Assembly: GCF_000217995.1 (NCBI RefSeq)
Contig: NC_015676.1
Location: forward strand, 1 to 64,000
Origin: Methanosalsum zhilinae DSM 4017
GTDB taxonomy: Archaea; Halobacteriota; Methanosarcinia; Methanosarcinales; Methanosarcinaceae
Length of the DNA stretch: 64,000 bases
Direction: 5' to 3'
This document shows positions 49,495 through 58,984 of the stretch, piece after piece. The notes beneath the pieces were generated by a model, which did not search any database, was not told the origin of the DNA, and saw only the letters and a list, made by a program, of their open reading frames with translations. How positions within the stretch are numbered: the first letter of the stretch is position 1; each line of letters opens with the position of its first letter. A program made the position numbers and the translations under genes.

Positions 49495-50253
49495 TTAAAG
49501 TACACGCTTTGTAGTTTCGGGTTCAATGCCTTTATTTGTAACTTTATAAGGCAGTATCTGGTTTGGAATAAGCATTCCTCTCATTTTGCGAATAAACATT
49601 GAACGCTCAATTTCAGAACCCCTCTCATTTAATCTAAACTCAATAACACCATCACAGGCATGTTTCATTGTGTTTTCTATGAGTATTTCATGCATCCCGC
49701 TTTTCATTGTCAGAAGGTTTATGGATTGGTTGATCTTGCTCACAGATGACATCATTTCGATCATGTTGACAATCTCATTGATTTCATATGATCGCAGAAA
49801 GTAGGACATGGAGTCAATAACCATCCGGTATTTGGTCTGCCTTTCTTCAAGTATTGTGGACTTTAGCAGGTTCAGTATATCAACACTTCTTTTAAGGTAA
49901 TCCTTTGCTTCCATTTCAGCACGTAAGCCTCTTGGAAGCAGATTATAAAATCTGGGTGTATAAGCATCTACAAATTCAAGCCTATCTATCAGTTCCTCTG
50001 TATTCATTCCAAAAGAATCCATTTCAGAAATAATCTCTTCAATAGGCTGATCCGTAGTAAAATATATCACATGATCATCGTTCTTCAATCCGCCATAGGA
50101 AAACTGCTGGGCAAAGGTAGATGAGCCAGCTCCGGGTTCGGCCAGAATTAGTATTGTACTTCCAGGTGGAACCCCCCCACCCAGATGTACATCCAGGCCA
50201 TGGATTCCTGTAGGGATCAGGAATGCATCTTTTTTTTGATTTCTTATTTCCAT
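49495..50253 (-). CDS. KaiC/RAD55-like ATPase homologue with altered Walker A
   Basis: RecA-superfamily domain: IPTGIHGLDVHLGGGVPPGSTILI, Walker A region AEPGAGSST, DHVIYFTTDQPIEEI, and Walker B RMVIDSMS. The canonical lysine of Walker A (GKT/GKS) is serine here, so ATP hydrolysis is doubtful. The ATG at 50253 has AGGTGG five bases upstream; the ATG at 50289 lacks a site. It lies downstream of hisI, divergently. Archaeal members act as regulatory or signalling proteins. Confidence 0.75.
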   Translation of the reverse strand: MEIRNQKKDAFLIPTGIHGLDVHLGGGVPPGSTILILAEPGAGSSTFAQQFSYGGLKNDDHVIYFTTDQPIEEIISEMDSFGMNTEELIDRLEFVDAYTPRFYNLLPRGLRAEMEAKDYLKRSVDILNLLKSTILEERQTKYRMVIDSMSYFLRSYEINEIVNMIEMMSSVSKINQSINLLTMKSGMHEILIENTMKHACDGVIEFRLNERGSEIERSMFIRKMRGMLIPNQILPYKVTNKGIEPETTKRVL

Positions 50254-50349
50254 ATATCCACCTGCCTGTATTATTTCAGGCATCTGCATAGATATGATTC
50301 TTAAGCTTTCCTTTTAATTTTTATAGTATATGATTTTAATACCATTCAT

Positions 50350-50715
50350 ATGACTTTAAAACTTGACGATATCAGGTATACAGACGGACTGGTTCAGGCC
50401 GTTGCACAGGATATAAACACCGGTGAAGTTTTGATGTGTGCCTATATGAACAAAACCGCCCTTGATAAAACTATTGTAAGCGGCTATGCACATTACTGGA
50501 GCAGAAGCAGAAAAAGTCTATGGAAAAAAGGCGAAAGTTCCGGCCATCTTCAGAAGGTCCATGAGATCCTTGTTGATTGTGACATGGATGCTATCCTCCT
50601 GAAGGTTGAACAGGTAGGGGGAGCATGCCATACGGGGTTTAGATCCTGTTTTTATAGGACAATCGATGGTGAGGTTGTCGGTGAAAAAGTGTTTGAGCCC
50701 GAGGATGTGTATTGA
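50350..50715 (+). CDS. hisI: Phosphoribosyl-AMP cyclohydrolase
   Basis: Third step of histidine biosynthesis; opens the purine ring of [37 protein letters not shown] and the metal-binding DCDMDA with CHTGFRSCF are all present. At 121 aa it is the stand-alone archaeal form without HisE. TTTATAGTATATG at about 50319 is 25-30 bp before the ATG, so the mRNA is probably leaderless. hisH lies 5 kb away, so histidine genes are scattered. Confidence 0.97.
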   Translation: MTLKLDDIRYTDGLVQAVAQDINTGEVLMCAYMNKTALDKTIVSGYAHYWSRSRKSLWKKGESSGHLQKVHEILVDCDMDAILLKVEQVGGACHTGFRSCFYRTIDGEVVGEKVFEPEDVY

Positions 50716-50808
50716 AAATATTTAAGATATGCAGATTATACAGGTATTATCTGAAATTGAATAGTGTTGCAATTGAATTATATATTTTTGAGTTATAAAC
50801 ATATGTAT

Positions 50809-52644
50809 ATGAATGAAGAAGTTTCTGAAATGAAAATCGTGCCCGATACAAGTGTTATAATAGATGGACGCGTTTCTGCAAAGATTAAGAGTGGAGAATA
50901 CAGTGGCGCTAACATCTATGTTCCAGAGGCAGTTATCTCTGAACTGGAAGCACAGGCAAACAAAGGGATCGAAATAGGTTACCGTGGACTTGATGAACTT
51001 AAAGAGTTGCGAAAACTTGCAGACAGCGGGGAAGTGAATATATTTTTTGTAGGAGATCGCCCTACCCTTGAACAGATCAGGCTTGCAAAGAGCGGCGAGA
51101 TCGATGCAATCATACGTTCTGTTGCAATTGAGCTTGATGCAATGTTTGTGACCGGAGACCGGGTGCAGGCCCAGGTTGCTATCGCAAAAGGTCTCAATGT
51201 TGACTGGATCTTCCCCCAGATGGCAGATTTTGGACCACTTCTCATTGATCGTTACTTTACTGATGATACAATGTCTGTCCACCTTAAAAAAGGTGTATTC
51301 CCGATGGCCAAAAGAGGAACGGTTGGAGATGTAAGGTTCATACGTATCGGTGATGAGCCATGCAGTCACAAAGAGCTCAAGGATATATCCAGGGAACTTA
51401 TTGAAAGAGCAAGGGCTGATCCTGAATCTTTTCTGGAGATGTCCTACAGCGGAGTTTCCATACTTCAGATACGCAACATGCGTATTGCAATATCCAATCC
51501 TCCATTTTCCGATGATACTGAAATTACTGCTGTAAGACCAATAGCTTCTGTGAGTCTTGATGAGTATCGCCTAAACGCTCAGCTCAAGGAAAGGATCCTT
51601 TCCCAGAGGGGAATACTGATATCCGGTCCGCCGGGATCTGGAAAATCCACATTTGCTGCAGGTATTGCCACCTATCTTGGAGATCATGATTTTGTGGTAA
51701 AGACAATGGAATCCCCCAGGGATCTCCAGGTTCCAAAGTCAATTACCCAGTATGCTCCACTGGATGGGGACATGGAAAACACTGCAGATGTTCTCCTACT
51801 TGTCAGACCGGACTATACTATATATGATGAGGTCCGCAAGACCCGGGACTTTCTGATTTTTGCTGATATGAGGTTGGCTGGTGTTGGAATGATCGGTGTG
51901 GTTCATGCAAACCGTGCAATAGATGCAATACAGCGTCTTATAGGAAGACTGGAACTGGGTGTCATACCTCAGGTCGTGGATACTGTGATCTTCCTTGAGA
52001 AAGGAGAGATTGTAAGTGTGTATATCCTTGAGTTCACGGTTAAGGTTCCCTTTGGAATGACCGAGGATGACCTGGCAAGACCTGTTATCACAGTTTCCGA
52101 TTTTGAGACTGGCGCAACTGAGTATGAAATATATACCTACGGAGAACAGGTTGTTGTTATGCCTGTTGGAGAGGAATCAAAGAAACCTTCATGGAAACTG
52201 GCAGAGATGGAAATAAGGGATGTAATGCGAAATTATGTCAGAGGGTCTGTGAATGTGGAAATGGTTTCAGATCAAAAGGCTGTTGTCAGAGTTTCAGATG
52301 CAGATATTCCCCGGGTGATTGGAAAGGGTGGTGCTGTGGTTGCCGAGATCGAAAAAGCTCTTGGGATCCATATTGATGTCCGGAAACTGGAAGAGAAGAA
52401 AAAAATCTCAAAAGGTTCGGCCAGGGAATACTATCCCGTTGTGGAACGTACGAAAAAACATGTAATAATCAATGTCCCTGAGCTTTCTTCCCAGGATGTG
52501 GAGATATACGCAAATAACAATTACCTCTTTACAGCTACCATCAGCAGGCACGGAGACATCAAAATAAGGATGAGTTCCACCCTTGCTCAGACTATACTGG
52601 ATGCCCTTGATGAAGGTGAACAGATTCTTGTAAAGGAGCTATGA
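50809..52644 (+). CDS. PIN-domain / PilT-VirB11-like ATPase / KH-domain protein
   Basis: Three-part archaeal protein. A PINc domain (VPDTSVIIDGRV, ELEAQA, EIDAIIRSV, TGDRVQAQVA) is followed by a secretion-type ATPase (Walker A SGPPGSGKST at about 270-280, VHANRAIDAIQRL) and a KH domain with ADIPRVIGKGGAVVAEIE near residue 490. The composition suggests RNA binding and cleavage coupled to ATP. TTATATATTTT at 50778 suggests a leaderless start near 50809; ATG 50803 and 50830 are alternatives. The natural role is unknown. Confidence 0.85.
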   Translation: MNEEVSEMKIVPDTSVIIDGRVSAKIKSGEYSGANIYVPEAVISELEAQANKGIEIGYRGLDELKELRKLADSGEVNIFFVGDRPTLEQIRLAKSGEIDAIIRSVAIELDAMFVTGDRVQAQVAIAKGLNVDWIFPQMADFGPLLIDRYFTDDTMSVHLKKGVFPMAKRGTVGDVRFIRIGDEPCSHKELKDISRELIERARADPESFLEMSYSGVSILQIRNMRIAISNPPFSDDTEITAVRPIASVSLDEYRLNAQLKERILSQRGILISGPPGSGKSTFAAGIATYLGDHDFVVKTMESPRDLQVPKSITQYAPLDGDMENTADVLLLVRPDYTIYDEVRKTRDFLIFADMRLAGVGMIGVVHANRAIDAIQRLIGRLELGVIPQVVDTVIFLEKGEIVSVYILEFTVKVPFGMTEDDLARPVITVSDFETGATEYEIYTYGEQVVVMPVGEESKKPSWKLAEMEIRDVMRNYVRGSVNVEMVSDQKAVVRVSDADIPRVIGKGGAVVAEIEKALGIHIDVRKLEEKKKISKGSAREYYPVVERTKKHVIINVPELSSQDVEIYANNNYLFTATISRHGDIKIRMSSTLAQTILDALDEGEQILVKEL

Positions 52645-52733
52645 GGTCAGCAGAAAAGTTTTCATAAAATTTAAATATTTTTACGATGTGTACATCACGA
52701 CGTCATAAAAAATTATACTTCAAAGGAATTATC

Positions 52734-54029
52734 ATGAAAATATCTGTTGTTGGCACTGGATATGTAGGATCTGTAACTGCTGCATGCTTTGCAGAACTTG
52801 GACATGAGGTGATCTGTATTGATATAGATGAAGAAAAGGTTCAAAAGATCAATGATGGCATATCACCGATACATGAAAACGGCCTTGGGGAACTCCTCAG
52901 AAAACATACAGGCAGATCACTTTATGCAACCACTGATTATCAGCATGCAATCATGAATTCAGATATTTCTTTCATTTGTGTGGGTACTCCATGTGATGAA
53001 GATGGAAAGATCGACCTGACGGTATTAAAAAAGTCATGCAAAAGCCTTGGATCAGGAATCGGGAAAAAAGACCGGTATCATGTGGCTGTAGTTAAAAGTA
53101 CAGTGGTGCCTATGACAACTGAAAATGTGGTGATTCCCCTACTTGAAAAATACTCAGGAAAACAAGCAGGTAAGGATTTTGGAGTTGCCATGAACCCCGA
53201 GTTTCTACGTGAAGGCATGGCAGTTTATGATTTCATGCACCCTGATAAGATTGTTGTCGGTGCACATGATCAGAGGTCTGGTTCCATAGTTTCAGACCTG
53301 TATAAGGGAATTGAATGTGAGGTAACACGTACCAATCTCAGGACTGCAGAAATGATCAAATACGCAAACAACTCTTTTCTTGCAACAAAAATTTCCTTTT
53401 CGAATGAAATCGGGAACATCTGCAAGAAGATGGGAATTGACTGCTATGATGTGATGAGAGAGGTGGGAAAGGACTTTCGCATATCTCCTCATTTTCTCAA
53501 CAGTGGCGCAGGGTTTGGAGGTTCGTGTTTTCCCAAGGATGTCCAGGCTCTTGTGAACAGATCAATGGAAATTGGGTATGAACCTTCCCTATTAAGATCC
53601 GTAATTGAACTCAATGACAGGCAACCTCTAAAAATGATAGAGTTGCTTGAAAAAAAGATCGGAGACCCTGCGAATAAACGTATTGCTGTACTGGGACTTG
53701 CATTCAAGAACGGAACCGATGATATACGTGAATCCAGATCCATACCTGTAATTGATTGTCTTATTAGAAAAGGAGCTCATGTAGTAGCATATGATCCAAT
53801 GGCCTCTGATAATATGAAAAGGCTGTTTGATAATATTGAATATGCTTCCAGTGCAGCCAGGGCCCTTGAGAATGCTCATGCATGTCTGCTGATGACAGAA
53901 TGGGATGAATTCAGAAACCTTGATTCTGAACTGGCTGGAATGCATCGAAGGCTTGTAATCGATGGCAGGCATCTTATAGATCCTCACAGCATTGAAAATG
54001 AGATTGAATATGAAGGTATCTGCTGGTAA
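52734..54029 (+). CDS. UDP-glucose/UDP-sugar 6-dehydrogenase
   Basis: NAD-dependent sugar-nucleotide dehydrogenase. The N-terminal Rossmann fold opens VVGTGYVGSVTAACFAELGH, and the catalytic cysteine is in GAGFGGSCFPKD. A second Rossmann-like domain follows (VLGLAFKNGTDDIRES). The length of 431 aa from the ATG at 52734, which has AAAGGA upstream, is normal. It makes UDP-glucuronate or a related acid for surface glycans. Its stop overlaps the next start (TAATG). Confidence 0.92.
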   Translation: MKISVVGTGYVGSVTAACFAELGHEVICIDIDEEKVQKINDGISPIHENGLGELLRKHTGRSLYATTDYQHAIMNSDISFICVGTPCDEDGKIDLTVLKKSCKSLGSGIGKKDRYHVAVVKSTVVPMTTENVVIPLLEKYSGKQAGKDFGVAMNPEFLREGMAVYDFMHPDKIVVGAHDQRSGSIVSDLYKGIECEVTRTNLRTAEMIKYANNSFLATKISFSNEIGNICKKMGIDCYDVMREVGKDFRISPHFLNSGAGFGGSCFPKDVQALVNRSMEIGYEPSLLRSVIELNDRQPLKMIELLEKKIGDPANKRIAVLGLAFKNGTDDIRESRSIPVIDCLIRKGAHVVAYDPMASDNMKRLFDNIEYASSAARALENAHACLLMTEWDEFRNLDSELAGMHRRLVIDGRHLIDPHSIENEIEYEGICW

Positions 54030-54595
54030 TGGAGGCAATTATGGATCCCTGCGATACTACCCCCGGTGGAAAGGGATACCTGGAATCGGTAGCCCAGAAT
54101 GTGAGAAGTATTGAAAAACGTCTTCGTGCAGTGGAACGAAGATTATCGATGAAAGATCATTCATCCTCTTCTGGAGAATATAATGACATTTGTCTGGAGA
54201 CATGTGGACAGTGTACCAACATTGTCTCTGTGGATGAGGTGAAACATGAAATTGATGCTCTAAGAAACGAAATTGTTTCTGTCAGGGATCAAATTCCGGA
54301 TACAGAACAATCGGATGAATTCCAGGAATTCTGGAGTGATGGTGCCAGGGAACATATAGATAGTCTTGAAAAAAGAGTTTCTCAGATTGAAGATGGTAAT
54401 AAGGTTAAAATTGGATCTTTCAAGATTCCTTTTGAGCTGTCTGGTCTGATAGCAGCTATATTTCTCTTTATAACCGGTGTGCTCATATATTCGCAGAGAT
54501 GGGATGTAATAAGATCTCCTTATTTTTCACTTACTCTGTCTTTTGCCCTTGTTATGAGCGTACTGATGAAAATTTATCTGGTGCGCAGAAGTTAA
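54029..54595 (+). CDS. Hypothetical membrane protein with coiled coil
   Basis: Not recognised. Residues 15-45 and 75-135 have heptad-like charged patterns (SIEKRLRAVERRL, EHIDSLEKRVSQIED), suggesting coiled coils. Two C-terminal membrane segments lie at about 140-160 and 167-185, with positive residues at the end. CLETCGQC gives a possible metal site. It is translationally coupled to the UDP-sugar dehydrogenase, so a cell-surface polysaccharide link is possible. Confidence 0.7.
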   Translation: MEAIMDPCDTTPGGKGYLESVAQNVRSIEKRLRAVERRLSMKDHSSSSGEYNDICLETCGQCTNIVSVDEVKHEIDALRNEIVSVRDQIPDTEQSDEFQEFWSDGAREHIDSLEKRVSQIEDGNKVKIGSFKIPFELSGLIAAIFLFITGVLIYSQRWDVIRSPYFSLTLSFALVMSVLMKIYLVRRS

Positions 54596-54600
54596 AGCCT

Positions 54601-55041
54601 TCATTCCCTTTGATCCAATACTTTAACAAAATACTTATCCTCAAAGGTGACATATCCGTCTGCCATAACCTTTATTGAAATGTATCCCTGATTGTTTCCG
54701 ATTGCCGGCATGACGCTGTTCATACTGATATGTGCTTTTCCATCATGACAGGTAACATCAGTATATGCATTCTCCTTTGAAGGATCCCATACAACAACAC
54801 TTGCACCGGATACCGGGATATCGTCGTAACCATATACATGTATTACCAGTTCAGGATCCTGCATGCCTTCCTGCAGTTCAATATAACTCGTATCTGCAAT
54901 TGCATACATTGGCTGTGGTGGCACAGGCATTTGATTGATAGTTCCTATTATTGCAAATAGGCCTATAAGACCAATGGTGGTAAGGACCACCATTCTCATG
55001 GGAAGTCCAATACTTGCTCTGTCATCTCTGAGTATTGACAT
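54601..55041 (-). CDS. Membrane-anchored pilin-like/secreted protein, copy B
   Basis: 146 aa with a short charged head, then a hydrophobic stretch LPMRMVVLTTIGLIGLFAII, and an extracellular beta-sandwich domain (VIHVYGYDDIPVSGASVVVWD) like CarboxypepD-regulatory or Ig-like folds. The layout resembles archaeal type-IV-pilin-like proteins. It lies 15 bp downstream of a paralogue on the same strand and is convergent with the coiled-coil membrane protein. Confidence 0.7.
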   Translation of the reverse strand: MSILRDDRASIGLPMRMVVLTTIGLIGLFAIIGTINQMPVPPQPMYAIADTSYIELQEGMQDPELVIHVYGYDDIPVSGASVVVWDPSKENAYTDVTCHDGKAHISMNSVMPAIGNNQGYISIKVMADGYVTFEDKYFVKVLDQRE

Positions 55042-55056
55042 CTTACCTGTCCTGAC

Positions 55057-55539
55057 TTAACGTGTCTTGACAACCATAACTGCATCTTTTTTTTCGTAAT
55101 CATAGAACCCATTTGCAGATATTTTCAGGTCCATGGTACCTTCGTTCTGATTTGCTCCAAGTTTCACTCTAGCAGGATCCGTAACCAGAGTGGCTGTACC
55201 ATGCATGTCTGTTGTACCTGTGGCAACTCCTCCCATTCCCCGCAAAACCACATTTGCATCTCTTACGGGATTTCCATCAGGATCTGTTGCTGTGATCCTT
55301 ACAATAATCTCCAGGGGATCCTCTGCGGTTGATGCATCAACTATAATCGTATTTCCAGGACTCATATCACTGTGACCTAATCCCGATTCGTCAATGTTCA
55401 CAGACATATTCTTTGTAGGCGGTGGAATTATTGCAATAAGTGCAGCCAGTGCAACCATGCCTATTACAAGCATGACAACAATATTGATCGGTAGTTCAAT
55501 TGCATTATCATTTGAAAGCAGACTGGTGTTTTTCTTCAT
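55057..55539 (-). CDS. Membrane-anchored pilin-like/secreted protein, copy A
   Basis: 160 aa with the same plan as the neighbour: a charged head (SLLSNDNAIE), the hydrophobic LPINIVVMLVIGMVALAALIAII, and an Ig-like domain with DPDGNPVRDANVVLRGMGG and GTATLVTD. GAGGGA precedes the ATG. Tandem duplication with copy B is likely. Both may be surface or pilus-related; no processing peptidase gene is nearby. Confidence 0.72.
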   Translation of the reverse strand: MKKNTSLLSNDNAIELPINIVVMLVIGMVALAALIAIIPPPTKNMSVNIDESGLGHSDMSPGNTIIVDASTAEDPLEIIVRITATDPDGNPVRDANVVLRGMGGVATGTTDMHGTATLVTDPARVKLGANQNEGTMDLKISANGFYDYEKKDAVMVVKTR

Positions 55540-55679
55540 TCAATCCCTCTATCTTTTTACAATGATATATCAACATTATATATAAATTTATACAATAACT
55601 AAAAAATAGTTCACAGATGAATGAGTTAAATAAATAGCAATGCATTAAGTTGATGTAATACAATGGACTTTTACTAACC

Positions 55680-56288
55680 ATGAAAAAGATAGTCATCATT
55701 GATTATGGACTGGGCAATCTACGAAGTGTCAGAAAAGGTCTGGAATATGTAGGAGCAGTGCCCATAATATCAAGCAGGGATGCAGATATACAGGACGCTG
55801 ATGGCCTAATACTCCCTGGTGTTGGAGCTTTTTCTGATGCAATGAAGAACATTGAAGTACTGAGGCAATCCATTGGAAGATATATGGAGATGGGAAAACC
55901 CATGCTTGGCATCTGTCTGGGTCAGCAGATAATCATGAGCGAATCTGAAGAAGGCAAGCTGACTAAAGGCCTGGATATTATTCCAGGACGGGTGATCCGA
56001 TTTGGGGGACAGGGTCTTAAAGTACCTCATATGGGATGGAATTCAATAAAGACCACAAAAAAACATCCTCTGTTTGAAAATATTGAAGATGATGCCTATC
56101 TTTATTTTGTTCATTCCTATTATGTTCAAACTGATGCAGAGCATACCCTTGCCATGTGTGATTATGGTGTAGAGTTTGCTGCAGCTGTTACCAATCGAGA
56201 AGGAAATGTTGTAGGCACACAGTTCCATCCTGAAAAAAGTGGTAAGACAGGATTGAAGATATTAGATAATTTTGTAAATATGTGCTAA
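55680..56288 (+). CDS. hisH: Imidazole glycerol phosphate synthase subunit HisH
   Basis: Glutaminase subunit supplying ammonia to HisF. DYGLGNLRSV opens the protein, GICLGQQ carries the nucleophilic cysteine, and GTQFHPEKSG the histidine and glutamate of the triad. The length of 202 aa is normal. Stop at 56288; the next gene starts 33 bp later. Confidence 0.97.
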   Translation: MKKIVIIDYGLGNLRSVRKGLEYVGAVPIISSRDADIQDADGLILPGVGAFSDAMKNIEVLRQSIGRYMEMGKPMLGICLGQQIIMSESEEGKLTKGLDIIPGRVIRFGGQGLKVPHMGWNSIKTTKKHPLFENIEDDAYLYFVHSYYVQTDAEHTLAMCDYGVEFAAAVTNREGNVVGTQFHPEKSGKTGLKILDNFVNMC

Positions 56289-56320
56289 TTTATCAAATTC
56301 AGAAGATTCAGGAGATTTAT

Positions 56321-57640
56321 ATGGATATTGAAGGTTATGCAAGACAGGGCCTTATAAGAAGTGACCCCGAAATTGAAGAAAAGCTTGCCATCAGGATAAC
56401 TGAGATTAAGCAGGTGGATATGACAACTGCAAGAAAGATTGCACAGGCTGCTGTCAGTGAAGCCAGGGCAACATTGAATGTATCTGGTGATATTCTGACC
56501 TCGACCAGATCAGGCGTTACAATGGGTCAGTTCGGAGTTGGATCCAGGGGGAGCGGTGATTTCTATGCTCATGAAAAGATAGCAGAGGTTATTGGAAGTA
56601 CTGCGGCTGTAGTTGATTCTTCTCATCTGGATGACTCAGGGGTGGTAAGGACCCAAAGCGGTGAGTACATAGTACTGACTGTAGACGGGATACATTCACG
56701 TCTGAGTGATTTTCCCTTTCTTGCAGGTTTTCATGTTGCCAGGGCATCATTGAGGGATGTCTATGTAATGGGAGCACGACCAATAGCACTTTTTTCCGAT
56801 ATCCATGTTGCAGACGATGGAGATGTTGCAAAGATATTTGATCATATTGCAGGAATTACCACAGTTTCTCAGGTTACTGGTGTTCCCCTTATAACCGGAA
56901 GCACTCTCAGAATCGGAGGGGATATGGTAATAGGAGATCGGATGACAGGTGGTGTAGGTGCAGTCGGAGTTACTGAAAATCTCACATCAAGAAACCTTAC
57001 ACAACCTGGTGACCTGATACTTATGACCGAAGGGGCAGGAGGGGGTACCATTTCAACCACTGCTCTTTACTATGGTATGCATGATGTGGTGGATGAGACG
57101 ATCAATGTAAAATTTATCAGGGCATGTGAGGCTTTGCTGGAATCAAATGTAATCAAACATGTACATTCGATGACAGATGTAACAAATGGTGGTATTAGGG
57201 GCGATGCAAAAGAGATATGTAAAACCGCAGGTGTTGGTATGGAATTTAATGAAGCATCTATACGGCCACTGGTAAATCCAAGAGTATTTGATATGCTGGA
57301 TTCGCTTGACATTGATTATCTGGGAGTTTCACTGGATTCTCTTCTGGTCACAGTACCGCAGGAATATGCAGATGAGGTCATTGGTGTAGTTCGAAGTTCA
57401 GGTGTTGCAATTGATGTAATAGGAAAAGTGGTTAAGGGCCATGGTGCAAAGATAAAGGTTGGAGATGAACTGAGAGATTTTTCACCATCCTTCAGGGAAT
57501 CTGCATACACTCCCATAAAGAAAATGATAGGTGAGGATAACCCCCGTGACTTTGATGATATGAAAAAAGCAATTGACAGGGCTGCAGAGAAGGCTATTGA
57601 GAAAAAAAGAAGGGTCATAGAGATTCTGAACAAAAAATAA
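56321..57640 (+). CDS. AIR-synthase-related (PurM/HypE-like) protein
   Basis: PurM-like ATP-binding fold with GQFGVGSRGSGDFYAHEKIAEVIG, VVDSSHLDDSGVV, TGGVGAVGVTENL and GEGAGGG-type (TEGAGGGTIS) turns. Archaeal methanogen homologues are annotated AIR-synthase related and their substrate is unknown; relatives are PurM, HypE, ThiL and SelD. The ATG at 56321 has AGGAG six bases upstream. A C-terminal Lys/Arg-rich helix (AIDRAAEKAIEKKRR) may contact RNA or partners. Confidence 0.82.
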   Translation: MDIEGYARQGLIRSDPEIEEKLAIRITEIKQVDMTTARKIAQAAVSEARATLNVSGDILTSTRSGVTMGQFGVGSRGSGDFYAHEKIAEVIGSTAAVVDSSHLDDSGVVRTQSGEYIVLTVDGIHSRLSDFPFLAGFHVARASLRDVYVMGARPIALFSDIHVADDGDVAKIFDHIAGITTVSQVTGVPLITGSTLRIGGDMVIGDRMTGGVGAVGVTENLTSRNLTQPGDLILMTEGAGGGTISTTALYYGMHDVVDETINVKFIRACEALLESNVIKHVHSMTDVTNGGIRGDAKEICKTAGVGMEFNEASIRPLVNPRVFDMLDSLDIDYLGVSLDSLLVTVPQEYADEVIGVVRSSGVAIDVIGKVVKGHGAKIKVGDELRDFSPSFRESAYTPIKKMIGEDNPRDFDDMKKAIDRAAEKAIEKKRRVIEILNKK

Positions 57641-57659
57641 GTATATGTAACCTTCTGTA

Positions 57660-58973
57660 TCACTCAGGGTTCACGGTTTCAGTCTCATCAATTTTCTTTT
57701 TTACAATAAGTAAAGGTCCCTCTTTTTTAACAATCTCCACCTTTTCTCCCTTCTCAATTGTTCCTTCCTGTGTACGTGCTTTCCAGTATTCTCCGTGATA
57801 TTTTACATACCCTTCCTGAGTGGCTGTTATATTATCATTTGCCTCGGCTGTATCCCCAATCATCTCACCTATAACCGGCTTTCTTTTTCTCACATCAAGC
57901 ACCTTGTAGATGGCTATCACCGTAAGAAATATTACAACTACACTTGGTATTACTACTGCGATGATCATATTGATCTGAAATTCGGCAGGTACAAAAAAAT
58001 CAGGATAATTCATTGGTATCAACAGAATACTTCCTATAATCACACATATCACTCCGGCAAATCCAAATACCCCAAATCCAGGCTCCTGTAATTCCAGGAT
58101 TAACAACCCGGCACCTACAAGCACCAGGAACACTGCTGCAATATTCACATCAAACCCCATACCAATAAGTCCCAGTGTGATAGCAATTACACCAAATATC
58201 TCAGGACCGTATCCGGGATTGGAAATTCCGAAAATAATTCCGTATATTCCCAGAAGGAGAAGAAGGGATGATATAAGCGGATTTGATATTATATTCATAA
58301 ATACAAGCTGGAGAGGTGGCTGATAGGTTTCAATTTCTGCACCTGCAGTCCTGAGCTCATGTCCCTTGACAGATATACCATCGATCTGCATTAGCAGATC
58401 GTCTATGTCAGCTGCTACATACTCTATAATTCCCACTTCAAGAGCCTGTTCTGCGTTAAGGTTCAGGTTTCTGGTAATGAATTCTTCTGCAATGGTCTCA
58501 TTTCTATCATGCATGCTTGCCTTTTCACGTGCAAAGGCAACAAGTGCATTGATGATCTTTGGATCATCAACAGGCTGCGAGAGCTGTACTGGCTGGGCAG
58601 AACCAATTATCGTGTGAGGTGCCATTGCAGCAATATCAGTGCTGATAAGTATCAATGTACCTGCAGACCATGCCTTTGCTCCCGGAGGATGGACATAACC
58701 GATCACCGGCACATCTGTACCTTCTATCAGCTCTATGATTCTGAATGTCTCATCAAGCCCGCCACCCGGGGTATCCAGCCTGATTATCAGTGCCTCAAAA
58801 TTTTCAGTTTCGGCTTTATGTATTGCATCTTCCACTATATTATCTGATGCAGGGGTGATGACATCTGATATCTCCAGTACCAGTACTCTGCTATTTTCGT
58901 CTGCTGCAGCGGGTATCAGGATAAAAAATAAAAAAAGAAATATGAGCAGAAGATACAGTTTGCTGTGTTTCAT
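57660..58973 (-). CDS. NfeD-type membrane serine protease (ClpP class)
   Basis: Signal peptide at residues 1-25, then a ClpP/SppA-like domain with RLDTPGGG, AWSAGTLIL (catalytic Ser region) and APHTIIGSAQPV. Four or five membrane helices lie at about 225-345, and a C-terminal NfeD OB fold follows (VGMI...YVKYHGEYWKAR). Long-form NfeD proteins act with stomatin-like proteins, and indeed a slipin gene lies 12 bp upstream on the same strand. The pair probably handles membrane-bound protein quality. Confidence 0.9.
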   Translation of the reverse strand: MKHSKLYLLLIFLFLFFILIPAAADENSRVLVLEISDVITPASDNIVEDAIHKAETENFEALIIRLDTPGGGLDETFRIIELIEGTDVPVIGYVHPPGAKAWSAGTLILISTDIAAMAPHTIIGSAQPVQLSQPVDDPKIINALVAFAREKASMHDRNETIAEEFITRNLNLNAEQALEVGIIEYVAADIDDLLMQIDGISVKGHELRTAGAEIETYQPPLQLVFMNIISNPLISSLLLLLGIYGIIFGISNPGYGPEIFGVIAITLGLIGMGFDVNIAAVFLVLVGAGLLILELQEPGFGVFGFAGVICVIIGSILLIPMNYPDFFVPAEFQINMIIAVVIPSVVVIFLTVIAIYKVLDVRKRKPVIGEMIGDTAEANDNITATQEGYVKYHGEYWKARTQEGTIEKGEKVEIVKKEGPLLIVKKKIDETETVNPE

Positions 58974-58984
58974 AGTCCCTGTAA

